Assembly (NCBI GenBank): GCA_964505065.1
Contig: CAZDGF010000007.1
Coordinates: forward strand, 4,718 to 68,717
DNA length: 64,000 nt
Source: JABMMZ01 sp964505065
Lineage (GTDB): Bacteria > Bacteroidota > Bacteroidia > NS11-12g > UBA955
Direction: 5' to 3'
Part shown: positions 34,012-44,247 of the stretch, in pieces
How the letters are laid out: the number at the start of each line of letters is the position of its first letter
Numbering within the stretch: position 1 is the stretch's first letter
Program-made: the position numbers and the translations under genes
Notes under the pieces: generated by a model
Seen by the model: the letters and a program-made list of their open reading frames with translations, nothing else
Databases searched by the model: none
Told to the model about the DNA's origin: nothing

Positions 34012-36093
34012 ATGAAGCAAAACCAACTAAAACTAATTTTATTCAATTATATATTTATTGCTTTGGTAGCGCAGGGCAATGCACAAAACTTAATACCCCA
34101 ATGGATAAAATTGAATGAAGCAAATGATGAATGTAAACTCTCTGGGCGCAATGCCATAAATACAGATACTGCGGACAATGTATTTACAAGTTTTACATTT
34201 AGAGGCACGGTAAAAATAGATTCTGCCAGTGGGTTTAAAAACATAAAAAACTTAAGCCAAAGCCCAACCACACAAAGAGATGTAATGCTAACCAAGCGTA
34301 ACAAAAATGGTGTTTTATTGAATTATTATCATTTTAATACCTACCAAGATGAATTGGTAGATTACAGCAGTGTAGATATAGCAGGTAATTTTTATATGAT
34401 GGGGCGAGGTACAGGTGGCATAGCTATAACTACCAAAGAAAATGGCAATGAAATAATTTACAATAATGGTAGCGATGATATTTATTTGATAAAATTTGAT
34501 AACAGCTTAACACCAGAGTGGATACGCTCGTGGAAAACCAATCAAAGTGAGGTGTTTGGTTATGTTACAATTTTAAACAATGGCGATATAGCAGTTGGGG
34601 GCAATTTTTTAGGTACAATAGATGCCAACCCCAATAGCGGAACTGATAATTTAACCGCGGTAAATGGCGGCTCTTTTAGTAGTTTTTTGAGTATTTTAGA
34701 TAGCAAAGGTAAATACAAGCGTGGGGCTGTGGTAGGCACAGGCACAGGACATAGCGTAATATTTGATGTAAAACAAAATAAAAAAGGTATTATTTACTTG
34801 AATGGTTCGGTAAATGGACGTATTGATGTGGACCCATCTAACAACCAATCTGTTATGCAATCGGCTGGCGATAGAAACAATTTTATCAGTTGTTTAGATA
34901 CAAATTTGAATTATATAGATGCAGCCATTATTTCTTGTAATGACAATACAGAGGCAGTAGATATTGCTTTTATAGATAGCAGTGTGGTGGTGGCAGGTTA
35001 TTTTTCTGGCACTGCCGATGCCGACCCATTGAATGCTACCAAAAATATGGTGTCTAATGGTTCGCACGATATTTATGTGATTAAATTAGATTATTTATTG
35101 AACCACCAATGGCATGTAAATTTTGGCAGTTCCACTTTTGATGAACTATTAGATGTAGAAATAGACAACAATCAAAACATTCATATTGGTGGCTCTTATA
35201 GCGGCAATATAGATTTAGACCCAACAAGCGGAGTTAAAAATTTTACAAACAATAATACCACAGGCTTTTGGGTAATGATGACTAAAAATGGAGGATTTTT
35301 AAATGCCAATGGTTTTAACTCTAACTCGGGTAGAGTGTGCGGCATAACCCATGATAAGTTTGGCAGCTTAACAATGGCTATGAACCCAGGTACTGGCAAT
35401 TTGAATTATGATATAAGAGCAGGCAGAAACAGAAGCAAATCTTACAATGGTGTTGCAGCAAGCAGCGTTGTGCAATACAGCATTTGCAATGCAAAAAGCG
35501 ATACCACCAAAGCCAAAGATTGTAGAATGTATAAAATTGGTAATAATACTGTATTTACTTCTGGTATTTATAAAATGGCAAATGCAGATACAATGGCTTG
35601 CCAAGATTCTTTAATATACAATATAAACATTGAAAACCATATAGCCACAGCCACCAAAACCAACGATACCCTAAAAAGCCCAAAGGCAGATAGCTACCAA
35701 TGGCTAAGTTGCGATAATAATACCCCTGAGCAAAATGCCAATACGCAATGGTTTAAACCCACAGCAACGGGCAATTATGCTGTAATAACAAGTAAAAATT
35801 CGTGTTTAGATACTTCCAACTGTATAAATTATGTAGTGAATAATAATAGCTTAAAAGCATTTGCTACCAATGGTTTTAGCCTATATCCTAATCCAGCCAA
35901 TAGCTATATTTCAATACAATTAAATACAACAATAGAACAACTAAATACTGTAAAAATTATAAACCAATTAGGCATTTGTGTATTAGAAAAAAATGAAGCT
36001 AACTTAAACATTAGCCAGCTTCCACAAGGCTTGTATTTTATAACTATTATTACCAACAAGGGTAATTATAATAGCAAGTTTGTAAAACATTAA
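34012..36093 (+). CDS. T9SS type A cargo protein with SBBP-like beta-propeller repeats
   Basis: This 693-aa secreted protein has a signal peptide (FNYIFIALVAQGNAQ). Residues about 40-480 contain repeats of the form GDIAVGGNFLGTIDANPNSG with DxDP motifs followed by a K-x-D-x-x-x-x-x-W strand, typical of SBBP-type propeller proteins. A short Ig-like segment follows and then the T9SS type A sorting domain (LYPNPANSYISIQLN ... LPQGLYFITII). It is probably surface-exposed; ligand unknown. No shared palindrome is present upstream; TATATTTT near 33990 is a weak -7 candidate. Confidence 0.85.
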   Translation: MKQNQLKLILFNYIFIALVAQGNAQNLIPQWIKLNEANDECKLSGRNAINTDTADNVFTSFTFRGTVKIDSASGFKNIKNLSQSPTTQRDVMLTKRNKNGVLLNYYHFNTYQDELVDYSSVDIAGNFYMMGRGTGGIAITTKENGNEIIYNNGSDDIYLIKFDNSLTPEWIRSWKTNQSEVFGYVTILNNGDIAVGGNFLGTIDANPNSGTDNLTAVNGGSFSSFLSILDSKGKYKRGAVVGTGTGHSVIFDVKQNKKGIIYLNGSVNGRIDVDPSNNQSVMQSAGDRNNFISCLDTNLNYIDAAIISCNDNTEAVDIAFIDSSVVVAGYFSGTADADPLNATKNMVSNGSHDIYVIKLDYLLNHQWHVNFGSSTFDELLDVEIDNNQNIHIGGSYSGNIDLDPTSGVKNFTNNNTTGFWVMMTKNGGFLNANGFNSNSGRVCGITHDKFGSLTMAMNPGTGNLNYDIRAGRNRSKSYNGVAASSVVQYSICNAKSDTTKAKDCRMYKIGNNTVFTSGIYKMANADTMACQDSLIYNINIENHIATATKTNDTLKSPKADSYQWLSCDNNTPEQNANTQWFKPTATGNYAVITSKNSCLDTSNCINYVVNNNSLKAFATNGFSLYPNPANSYISIQLNTTIEQLNTVKIINQLGICVLEKNEANLNISQLPQGLYFITIITNKGNYNSKFVKH

Positions 36094-36123
36094 TTGTTAA
36101 ATGATAACATTGTTAAATTGTTC

Positions 36124-36220
36124 GTTCATTAAGTCTGTCAAGTTTCCGTTCATTGAGCTTGTCGAGTTTCCGTTCATTGAGCTTGTCGAGTTTCCGTTCA
36201 TTGAGCTTGTCGAAGTGAAC
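36124..36220. repeat. Four tandem 24-bp repeats
   Basis: Units at 36124, 36148, 36172 and 36196 follow GTTCATTGAGCTTGTCGAG plus TTTCC. The second and third are identical, the first is diverged and the last ends in CTTGTCGAAGTGAAC. The core is the reverse complement of the element at 23758-23776. There are no spacers. Confidence 0.9.
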
Positions 36221-36283
36221 ATTCTAAAATCTATAATCAGCAAATCCCTAAATCCTTACCCCAAATTCCTATATCCTTAAAAC

Positions 36284-39200
36284 ATGAAAAAAACAATATA
36301 CATTACTCTACTACTTTGCTTTACAGCAATTACCAATCTACAAGCAAAAATTTATTATGCCAAGGCTACACCCACAGGCACCAACTCTGGCAATAGCTGG
36401 GCAAATGCTGGCTCGCTTTTAAGTATGCTCGACTCGGCAGCAAGTGGCGATAGTATTTGGATAAGAAAAGGCATCTATTACCCCACTTCTACAAGCGATA
36501 GAACCATATCTTTTGAATTGCCTAATGGCGTTAGTTTATTTGGAGGATTTGAAGGTACAGAAACAGCATTAAACCAACGTACCAATATCAATTTAGGCAA
36601 TGTTGGAAAAACAGTTTTAAGTGGGGATATTGGTACAGCTAATGATAATAGCGACAATAGCTACCATATTTTATTGATATTGGGCAATAGCACAGCCAGC
36701 ACTATTGATAATATTGAATTTAATAATGGCAATGCCAATCTCATTACTGGTTCTTTTCAAGGAATAACTCGTGGAAACTCTTATGGGGCAGGAGTTTTTA
36801 TTAAAGATGCCAATGGGCAAATAACCCTTAGTAACTGCAATTTTACCAACAACAACATAGCAACTGTTGGTGGTGGTGCTGGCTTATTTAGCTTGAATAA
36901 CAATACCATTGTTTCCAAATGTTTATTTTTACAAAATACTGGCGATGGACTTGGTGCAGCTATTTACTTTTGGGGAGGCTCATATACAAGAACTGTAAAT
37001 GGTTGTGCATTTTTATCCAATAATTCTGAACAAGGCGGAGGTATTTACAACAATGCAGGCACAGCCAATATTACCAATTCCATTTTTCATGAAAACGTAA
37101 GTTTATCTCACGGTGCTGCTATTTACAATGCAAACTTTGGCATTGTAGATGCCAATCATTGCACGTTTACAGGCAATTTAGGCAATCGTTTTGGTATTGG
37201 TGGCAATGTAGGCAAAGTATTGCATAATGCAAGCACATCATCTACAATTACTGTTGCCAATTCTATTTTATACAACATAACTGTACAAAGCAGTTTGGTG
37301 GCTTCCACATCTGGCGCACAGGCTATAGCCATCACTTACAGCAATATTCAAAATGGATATACTGGTACAGGCAATATCAACCTCAACCCAATATTTGTAA
37401 GTTATATTAATATTTATGGTAGCGATAATTATTTGGGTACAAATGATGATGGTTTAAATATTAGAAGTTGCAGCCCAAGCTACAATACAGGCAATAACAG
37501 CAATAGTTTAGCCAATGATATTGTAACCAACACACGCCCACAAAATACTACCGTAGATATGGGTGCTTATGAGCAAATTACATTTGTGCCCGCACCTACA
37601 AGAGTATATGTAAATGCCAATGCCACAGGGGTAAATGATGGCACAAGTTGGACAGATGCTTACACCGATTTGCAAAGTGCCTTAAATAATTGCTTGGCTA
37701 CAAATGCAGAAATTTGGGTAGCAGCAGCCACTTATAAACCTACTACTGGCACTACGCGTAGTATTAATTTTTCTGTACCTTCAAGTGTCAGTGTGTATGG
37801 TGGTTTTGTAGGAAATGAAACTGCTTTAAGCCAAAGAAATTTTAAAACCAATGTAACAACTTTAAGCGGAGATTTAGGTACAGTTGGAAGCAATAGCGAT
37901 AATACCAACAATATTGTTTCTATGTCTTTAGGCAATACCAATACAGCATTAGATGGCTTTACAATTACTGGGGCAAATTTTTCAAGTGGCAATCGTGGTG
38001 CTGTCAATAGCGTTGGTGGTGGTGGTTGGGTGCGTAATTGCATAATTAGTGATAATACGGGCTATGCCTTTGCAGCCTTGCATTACACTACTGCGGCAGT
38101 AGGTGGTATAGAAAATTGTTTCTTTATAAATAACTCAAGCCCTTATAGTGCTGTGGGCATAGATGGCGGCAGCAATGTGCCAATGAATAATTGTGTATTT
38201 GCCAATAATACAACTACCAACGAAGCAACAGATTTACAATTACTGAATACAACTGCTACTATTACCAACTGCACATTTTATGGCACAAGCACCACAGGTA
38301 GTGCCACCATTAGGGTAAATGCAAGTGCTACACCTACCTTCAATAATTGTAATATATGGGGTGCAAATAGCAATAGCTTTGACGTGCAAACTGGCAGCAC
38401 TGCTACAACCATTAATTGCAATATTAGAGGGGGCAAAACAGGTAGTGGCACCTATACCAATACAGATAGTATTAACCGAAATCCATTGTTTATAAATACC
38501 AGCGATATAGATGGTGCAGATAATTTATATTTTACTGCCGATGATGGATTGGCTATACCCAGCAATAGCCCTTGTGTAAACGAGGGAAACAATACAAGCG
38601 TTACCGCTATAGATATTACAGGTGCAGCAAGAACTGTATGCGGCAATACAGATATAGGGGCTTATGAATATGCTGGAACTAATAGAGTGTATGTAAAAGC
38701 CAATGCCACAGGTGCAAATAATGGTACAAGCTGGGCAAATGCTTATACCGATTTACAAAGTGCATTAAATGCTTGCTTGGCTGCTAATGCAGAAATTTGG
38801 GTGGCTGCTGGCACATATAAACCATCACCTTCAGAGGTAACATCTGTATTTTTTAATATTCCCTCTGGTGTAAGATTATATGGCGGATTTAATGGAACTG
38901 AAACATTATTATCTCAAAGAAATGTAACTACCAATGTTACAATTTTAAGTGGCGATTATGGCACAGCAGATACTTATAGTGGCACTGGTTTATCATACAG
39001 CATTAGTAACAATACTACCAACGCCAAGCTAATTGCCAAAATTATAAACCCTACACAAACTGTAATTGTAGATGGCTTTACATTTAGAGGTGGCTATGGA
39101 AATATTGATGTAGGTGCTGCTATAAATATTGATTGCCCAAGCTCTGGCATCAACAATAAAATAACTATTAGCAATTGTATTTTTACAAGAAATTTTGGCA

Positions 39201-42200
39201 CTTATGGCATTGTGTATTCTACTTATGCTACGCCAACCTTTAGCAACTGCAACTTTACATTGAATAGAAATTCTTTATACAGTGCTGGCATACTGGCAGA
39301 ATATGGTAGTGCTGGTCCCATTATTTCAAAATGTACTTTTACCAACAATAGTTCTGGCGATGCTGGTACAGCAATTTATTTATATTATATTGGCAAAACT
39401 TATATAGATAGCTGCACATTTACCAACAACATATCTAATAATTATGGTGGTGCTATTGCAGCAGATGAAGTAAATTTAAAACTTACCAATTCAATCTTTA
39501 CTGGTAATGGTGCCCCACTTTATGGAGGTGCGTTGTCTTTAGATGCCGACTATAATGGTAATAATGTTATTGATACAGTAGCCAACTGTGTTTTTGATAG
39601 CTGTTTTGCTGAAGATGAAGGTTCAGCATTGATGGTTAGTAGTAAATTTTTAAACGCCTACAACAATATTTTTTATAGAAATACTGGGGTAAATGCTGCA
39701 GGTTTAATACAAGCATATAGTGGAGGAACAATAAACCTAACCAACAACACAATGGTGGGTAATATTGGTGGCAGTAGTAATGTGGCAAGTATCATTGACA
39801 ACTATAACAACCCCAATATAAACCTTACCAACAATGTTATTTACAACAACACACCCACAACCTTAGTTGCTAATGGTAGTGGTGCTGTTACCAATTTTAC
39901 ATACAATATTGGGCAAACTTTACCTGCTGGCACAGGCAATATTTCTAACACCAATCCACTATTTGTAAATAGTAGTTTGCCCAAAGGGGCAGATGGAATT
40001 TGGGCTACAAGTGATGATGGCTTTAACTTATCGGCTTGCAGCCCAGCTAAAAATACTGGCACCAATACCAATGCACCTGCAACAGATATTGTAGGTACAA
40101 CTCGTCCACAATTTAGTATTGTAGATATAGGTGCTTATGAAACTACTTTACAACCAACTATTAGTAGATTATACGTAAAAGCCAATGCCACAGGCAGCAA
40201 CAATGGCACAAGTTGGACTGATGCCTACACCGATTTGCAAAGTGCATTAAACAACACTTGCTTTGCTGCTAACGCAGAAATTTGGGTAGCTGCTGGCACT
40301 TACAAACCAACTTCTGGCACAGATAGAACCATTTATTTTAATGTACCCAATAACGTAAAACTATATGGTGGTTTTGTAGGTACAGAAACTGCCATAAGCC
40401 AAAGAACTACAAACACTGTAACAGCTATTGGTGGTGGTGGCAGCAATGGACTTACTATTTTAAGTGGCGATATTGGCACAGCCAACGATAGTACAGATAA
40501 CAGCTACCACGTACTAGTAGTAGCCAATGCCACAGCAGCCGTAATTATAGATGGTTTTACCCTTACCAAAGGCAATGCCAACAGCAACAGCACTTTTTTA
40601 GGTGGCTTAGCATTAGACAGTAGAGGTGCAGGATTATATGCCCACAACAATGGCAGCAACCTTACCCTTACCAACCTCACGTTTAGCAGCAATACCGTAA
40701 CTGCGGGTGGTGCATATTTTAATACAGGCACCAGCCCTACCATTAGCCAGTGTGTGTGGCAGCAAAATAGCAGTGTAGTAAATAGTGGTAGTAATTCATC
40801 TGCCATTTTAACTATAACTGGCAACCTTAACCTAAGCCAGTGTAGCTTTATACAAAACAGTGCAAGAGGTGAAGGAACAGTTAGGCTATTTGGCACAGGT
40901 AGTACACAAACCTTTAGCAAATGTTTGTTTAATGGCAATACTGCAAATAGTGAAGGTACTGGAATTCATAACTCTTCGAGTATGACCATTCAACTATCCC
41001 AATCAGTTTTTGTAAATAATAGTTCAGGTTCTAACGGAGGAGCTGTTCGTTTTGGTGCAGGTACACAAACAGTTGATAATTGTGTATTTGCCAATAATAC
41101 GGCTACAGCAAATGGTGGGGCAGTATCTACAGGCTCAAACACCAGCATACGCAACAGCGTGTTTTATGGCAACAGTGCTACACTTCAAGGAGGTGCAATT
41201 CAAAGCAATACCAATGCTACTATTAGCAATTGCATTATTTACAACAATACAGCCCCAACAGGTGCAGGCATTCACGTTGCAAGCGGCACACCAACTGTAG
41301 AGTACAGCAATGTGCAAGGGGGTTTTACAGGCACAGGCAATATAAACAGCAACCCATTGTTTGTAAACGTTAGTGATTTAGATGGTGCTGATAATATTTG
41401 GGGAACAAATGATGATGGCTTAATGCTACAACACGCAAGCCCAAGTGTAAATACTGGCAATAATACAGCAGCATCTAACACAGATATTAACAATACCTAC
41501 CGCCCACAATACAGCACTGTAGATATAGGTGCTTATGAGGTAATAAAAGATTGTAAACCTACCAATGCCCCTGCAAAATTAATAAACTATACATACAGAG
41601 GCGATACAGCCGCTACCGATGCCCAAGGTTGGACCTGCTATTGCGATTCTTTAGGTGTAGCTTTATTAAGTTTAAAATTAGGGGGTACAGGGGCAGTTAT
41701 AAGCCCTAATCAGGTGCAAATAAAAGTTAGCCCAAATGCTACTTATAGCAGCCTACAAGATGGCGGCATGATAACCAATCCAGATGGGTATGCCATACTG
41801 AACAAACGATGGAATGTAAACCCAAGCACGCAGCCAAGCAGCCCTGTAAGTGTACGCTATTATTTTGAGCAAGCGGAGTTTGATAGCCTAACCAATGCTT
41901 TGGCAGCTATGCCTTCGCCTTCTTCTATAAGCTTGCCTACCCAACTGCAAGTGTATAAAACTACAAGTACAAGCGGTTTTACCAATCCGCATACTACCTC
42001 AGGTTTATTGCTTAATAATGGCAGCACAGCCTCGCTAAGCGAGTGGCAATATAGCTTGCAAGGCACAAGGCATGTGGCAGAATTTATGGTTAGCAGCTTT
42101 AGCGGTGGTGGCATAGGTTTTGGTGGCGGTGGTATGCCTTTGCCCTTGGAGTTTATTTATTTTGATGCTTTTGCTATAAATAGTAATTCTTCAAAATTAG

Positions 42201-42670
42201 TATGGCAGGTAAGCCCCGATGTGCAAAATGGTATTTATGAAATTAGGCGTAGTACAGATGGCAAAAATTTAATTTCAATAGGAAATGTAAAGCATACTTT
42301 TAATACAAATTCATATCAATTTTTAGATATAAATATTCCTGTAAATACTGAATGGGCATTGTATCAAATAGTAATGAAAGATGCAAGCGGTAAAAGTATT
42401 TTAACTGAAATTAAAAAAGTAAATTTTAGCACTCAAGCAGTATTTAACATTTACCCTAATCCTGCAAATAATTTTATACAAATATTAAGCAATGATGAGA
42501 ATAAAATTGAACAAATAAAAATAATGAATACTTTAGGTGCAATTCTTTTAAACCAAGCAGTAGAAACCCAAAACCCAACTATAGATTTAAGTAAACTAAA
42601 TGCAGGTGTTTACATTGTTCAAATATTTCAAAACCAACAATGGCATACCCAAAAATTAATTAAACAATAA
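36284..42670 (+). CDS. Giant T9SS cargo protein with four parallel beta-helix modules
   Basis: This 2128-aa secreted protein has a signal peptide (LLLCFTAITNLQAK) and four successive right-handed beta-helix modules starting near codons for KIYYAKA, RVYVNANATG, RVYVKANATG and RLYVKANATG. Each begins with an NGTSWxDAYTDLQSALNxC-like segment and ends with a VDIGAYE motif. The helix coils carry many N-rich NxTFxxN-type rungs (choice-of-anchor-Q/pectate-lyase-like). After about residue 1760 a beta domain, an Fn3-like segment and a T9SS type A sorting domain (IYPNPANNFIQIL ... LNAGVYIVQIF) follow. It could be an adhesin or polysaccharide-binding protein; no lyase active site could be assigned. Confidence 0.9.
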   Translation: MKKTIYITLLLCFTAITNLQAKIYYAKATPTGTNSGNSWANAGSLLSMLDSAASGDSIWIRKGIYYPTSTSDRTISFELPNGVSLFGGFEGTETALNQRTNINLGNVGKTVLSGDIGTANDNSDNSYHILLILGNSTASTIDNIEFNNGNANLITGSFQGITRGNSYGAGVFIKDANGQITLSNCNFTNNNIATVGGGAGLFSLNNNTIVSKCLFLQNTGDGLGAAIYFWGGSYTRTVNGCAFLSNNSEQGGGIYNNAGTANITNSIFHENVSLSHGAAIYNANFGIVDANHCTFTGNLGNRFGIGGNVGKVLHNASTSSTITVANSILYNITVQSSLVASTSGAQAIAITYSNIQNGYTGTGNINLNPIFVSYINIYGSDNYLGTNDDGLNIRSCSPSYNTGNNSNSLANDIVTNTRPQNTTVDMGAYEQITFVPAPTRVYVNANATGVNDGTSWTDAYTDLQSALNNCLATNAEIWVAAATYKPTTGTTRSINFSVPSSVSVYGGFVGNETALSQRNFKTNVTTLSGDLGTVGSNSDNTNNIVSMSLGNTNTALDGFTITGANFSSGNRGAVNSVGGGGWVRNCIISDNTGYAFAALHYTTAAVGGIENCFFINNSSPYSAVGIDGGSNVPMNNCVFANNTTTNEATDLQLLNTTATITNCTFYGTSTTGSATIRVNASATPTFNNCNIWGANSNSFDVQTGSTATTINCNIRGGKTGSGTYTNTDSINRNPLFINTSDIDGADNLYFTADDGLAIPSNSPCVNEGNNTSVTAIDITGAARTVCGNTDIGAYEYAGTNRVYVKANATGANNGTSWANAYTDLQSALNACLAANAEIWVAAGTYKPSPSEVTSVFFNIPSGVRLYGGFNGTETLLSQRNVTTNVTILSGDYGTADTYSGTGLSYSISNNTTNAKLIAKIINPTQTVIVDGFTFRGGYGNIDVGAAINIDCPSSGINNKITISNCIFTRNFGTYGIVYSTYATPTFSNCNFTLNRNSLYSAGILAEYGSAGPIISKCTFTNNSSGDAGTAIYLYYIGKTYIDSCTFTNNISNNYGGAIAADEVNLKLTNSIFTGNGAPLYGGALSLDADYNGNNVIDTVANCVFDSCFAEDEGSALMVSSKFLNAYNNIFYRNTGVNAAGLIQAYSGGTINLTNNTMVGNIGGSSNVASIIDNYNNPNINLTNNVIYNNTPTTLVANGSGAVTNFTYNIGQTLPAGTGNISNTNPLFVNSSLPKGADGIWATSDDGFNLSACSPAKNTGTNTNAPATDIVGTTRPQFSIVDIGAYETTLQPTISRLYVKANATGSNNGTSWTDAYTDLQSALNNTCFAANAEIWVAAGTYKPTSGTDRTIYFNVPNNVKLYGGFVGTETAISQRTTNTVTAIGGGGSNGLTILSGDIGTANDSTDNSYHVLVVANATAAVIIDGFTLTKGNANSNSTFLGGLALDSRGAGLYAHNNGSNLTLTNLTFSSNTVTAGGAYFNTGTSPTISQCVWQQNSSVVNSGSNSSAILTITGNLNLSQCSFIQNSARGEGTVRLFGTGSTQTFSKCLFNGNTANSEGTGIHNSSSMTIQLSQSVFVNNSSGSNGGAVRFGAGTQTVDNCVFANNTATANGGAVSTGSNTSIRNSVFYGNSATLQGGAIQSNTNATISNCIIYNNTAPTGAGIHVASGTPTVEYSNVQGGFTGTGNINSNPLFVNVSDLDGADNIWGTNDDGLMLQHASPSVNTGNNTAASNTDINNTYRPQYSTVDIGAYEVIKDCKPTNAPAKLINYTYRGDTAATDAQGWTCYCDSLGVALLSLKLGGTGAVISPNQVQIKVSPNATYSSLQDGGMITNPDGYAILNKRWNVNPSTQPSSPVSVRYYFEQAEFDSLTNALAAMPSPSSISLPTQLQVYKTTSTSGFTNPHTTSGLLLNNGSTASLSEWQYSLQGTRHVAEFMVSSFSGGGIGFGGGGMPLPLEFIYFDAFAINSNSSKLVWQVSPDVQNGIYEIRRSTDGKNLISIGNVKHTFNTNSYQFLDINIPVNTEWALYQIVMKDASGKSILTEIKKVNFSTQAVFNIYPNPANNFIQILSNDENKIEQIKIMNTLGAILLNQAVETQNPTIDLSKLNAGVYIVQIFQNQQWHTQKLIKQ

Positions 42671-42703
42671 TAATGTAGAGATTGACTTCATATTTTAAAG
42701 ATT

Positions 42704-42739
42704 GAAAAAAGCTTTATCAGCAATGGTAAGGCTTTTTTC
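42704..42739. terminator. Bidirectional terminator between convergent genes
   Basis: AAAAAAGCTTTA (42705-42716) pairs with TAAGGCTTTTTT with one G-U pair and a 10-nt loop. A- and T-runs on both sides allow it to serve both the beta-helix gene and the convergent flippase gene, whose stop lies in it. Confidence 0.75.
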
Positions 42740-44180
42740 ATTGTTTGCCTTTAGGTTGTAATACCCAAATTATTAACACCATAAGGCACAATAGTATAAG
42801 TTTTATACAAATGCCTACATAATTAGCAGAAAAATGACTTTGCACACTTAAAAACAATTGCCAAAAAGCAATACTGCTAACAATTAAAAGCAATATTTTT
42901 ATGGTTTTATAAGGCACTGTAAAATATTTTTGCCCTAATATAAAAGCTGCTATACACATAGCGGCATATACGCCAAGTGTTATCCAAGCACAAGCTGTAA
43001 AGCCATATTGGGGAATAAAAATTATATTGCATATAATAGTAACCAAAGCTCCTCCAATGGCTACCAAAGCCCCTAATTTGGTTCGGTTAGATAGCTTATA
43101 CCAAATACTTAAATTGTAATAAATACCTAAAAATAAATTGGCTAAAAGTAAAATTGGCACTATAACTATTCCTTTAGAATCAGTGAAATAAGAATCATTT
43201 TTAATGAATAATTCTGCTAAATTATGGATAAACAACATACAGCCTAAAAATATAAGTGCACATACGCCTGTAAACCAATACAGAATAGTGGCATACACTT
43301 GGCGGCTATCAGCATTTTCTTTTTGTTTAAAAAAAAATGGCTCGGCTGCAAACCGAAAGGCTTGTACAAACATGGTCATTACCATTGTCAATTTATAAAA
43401 TGCACCATAAATACCTGCCTGATAATCGGCTTCCGTAGGTGGTAATAATCTTTTTAATAAAACCCTATCTAAGGTTTCGTTTACAATGCCTGCCAAGCCT
43501 ACAAATATAAGGGGCCAAGCATAGTGCAGCATTTTTTTGTAAAGTGGTTTGTCAAATTTAAAGTTGATTTTAAATACCAATGGCAAAAGTAAAATGAACG
43601 AAACTACACTTGCCACAGCATTGGCTATAAGCACCAATGTAACTTGGCTATATTGGGCTAAAAAATGGGGTGTATTTTGCAATAAATAATAATTCAACCC
43701 TACGTTTATAAAAATATTTACCAATTTTATGGCTGCAAAATGCCAAGGTTTTTCCTCGTAGCGCAATCGGGCAAAAGGCAATGCTGAAAGCGTATCGAAC
43801 ACTAAAAAAATAAGACAACACCATACAAAATCTGTTTGCTGCGGATAGCCTAATAAACTTGCACATTGAGGAATAAAACATACAACCAATAAAGCAAAAA
43901 CGAGGGTAGAAAATAGAATACTTTTTTGCGCTGTGGCATATACAATATTGGGCGCATACTCATTGCGGATAAAATTAAAATAGGCGGTTTCTATGCCATA
44001 AGTAAGTACAATATTTAAAAAAGCAATTGTGCCAAATACAACAGTTAGCTGCCCGTAGTTTTCTACCGAATCGAAAAGCTGGGTTTGGGGAATTATCAAT
44101 AAAAAATTGATAAACCGCCCCAACATAGAGCTTAAGCCATATACGGCTGTCTGCGATGCTAATTTTTTTAAGAAACCCAA
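42738..44180 (-). CDS. Oligosaccharide flippase (Wzx/MATE-like) family protein
   Basis: This 480-aa integral membrane protein has about 12-14 predicted transmembrane helices through its whole length and the polysaccharide-biosynthesis N-terminus (KLASQTAVYGLSSMLGRFINFLLI, quoted in parts: SQTAVYGLSSMLGRF). It belongs to the MOP superfamily and probably flips lipid-linked oligosaccharides for surface-glycan assembly. It is divergent from pyrC with a 67-base gap. It is not in an obvious glycan cluster here, so the substrate is unknown. Confidence 0.85.
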   Translation of the reverse strand: MGFLKKLASQTAVYGLSSMLGRFINFLLIIPQTQLFDSVENYGQLTVVFGTIAFLNIVLTYGIETAYFNFIRNEYAPNIVYATAQKSILFSTLVFALLVVCFIPQCASLLGYPQQTDFVWCCLIFLVFDTLSALPFARLRYEEKPWHFAAIKLVNIFINVGLNYYLLQNTPHFLAQYSQVTLVLIANAVASVVSFILLLPLVFKINFKFDKPLYKKMLHYAWPLIFVGLAGIVNETLDRVLLKRLLPPTEADYQAGIYGAFYKLTMVMTMFVQAFRFAAEPFFFKQKENADSRQVYATILYWFTGVCALIFLGCMLFIHNLAELFIKNDSYFTDSKGIVIVPILLLANLFLGIYYNLSIWYKLSNRTKLGALVAIGGALVTIICNIIFIPQYGFTACAWITLGVYAAMCIAAFILGQKYFTVPYKTIKILLLIVSSIAFWQLFLSVQSHFSANYVGICIKLILLCLMVLIIWVLQPKGKQ

Positions 44181-44234
44181 GGTTGCAAATGTAGAATAAA
44201 AAACAAAAATTTAATTTATTTAATCGGCTTGTTA

Positions 44235-44242
44235 TAACTTTG
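44235..44242 (+). promoter_or_regulatory. -7 element of pyrC with near-leaderless start
   Basis: TAACTTTG matches TAnnTTTG and ends only 5 bases before the ATG at 44248, so transcription would begin at or within a few bases of the start codon. Confidence 0.45.
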
Positions 44243-44247
44243 CCCCT

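Noticed and set aside
36124..36220. Possible CRISPR array
   Set aside because: The repeat units abut each other without unique spacers and no cas genes are nearby.
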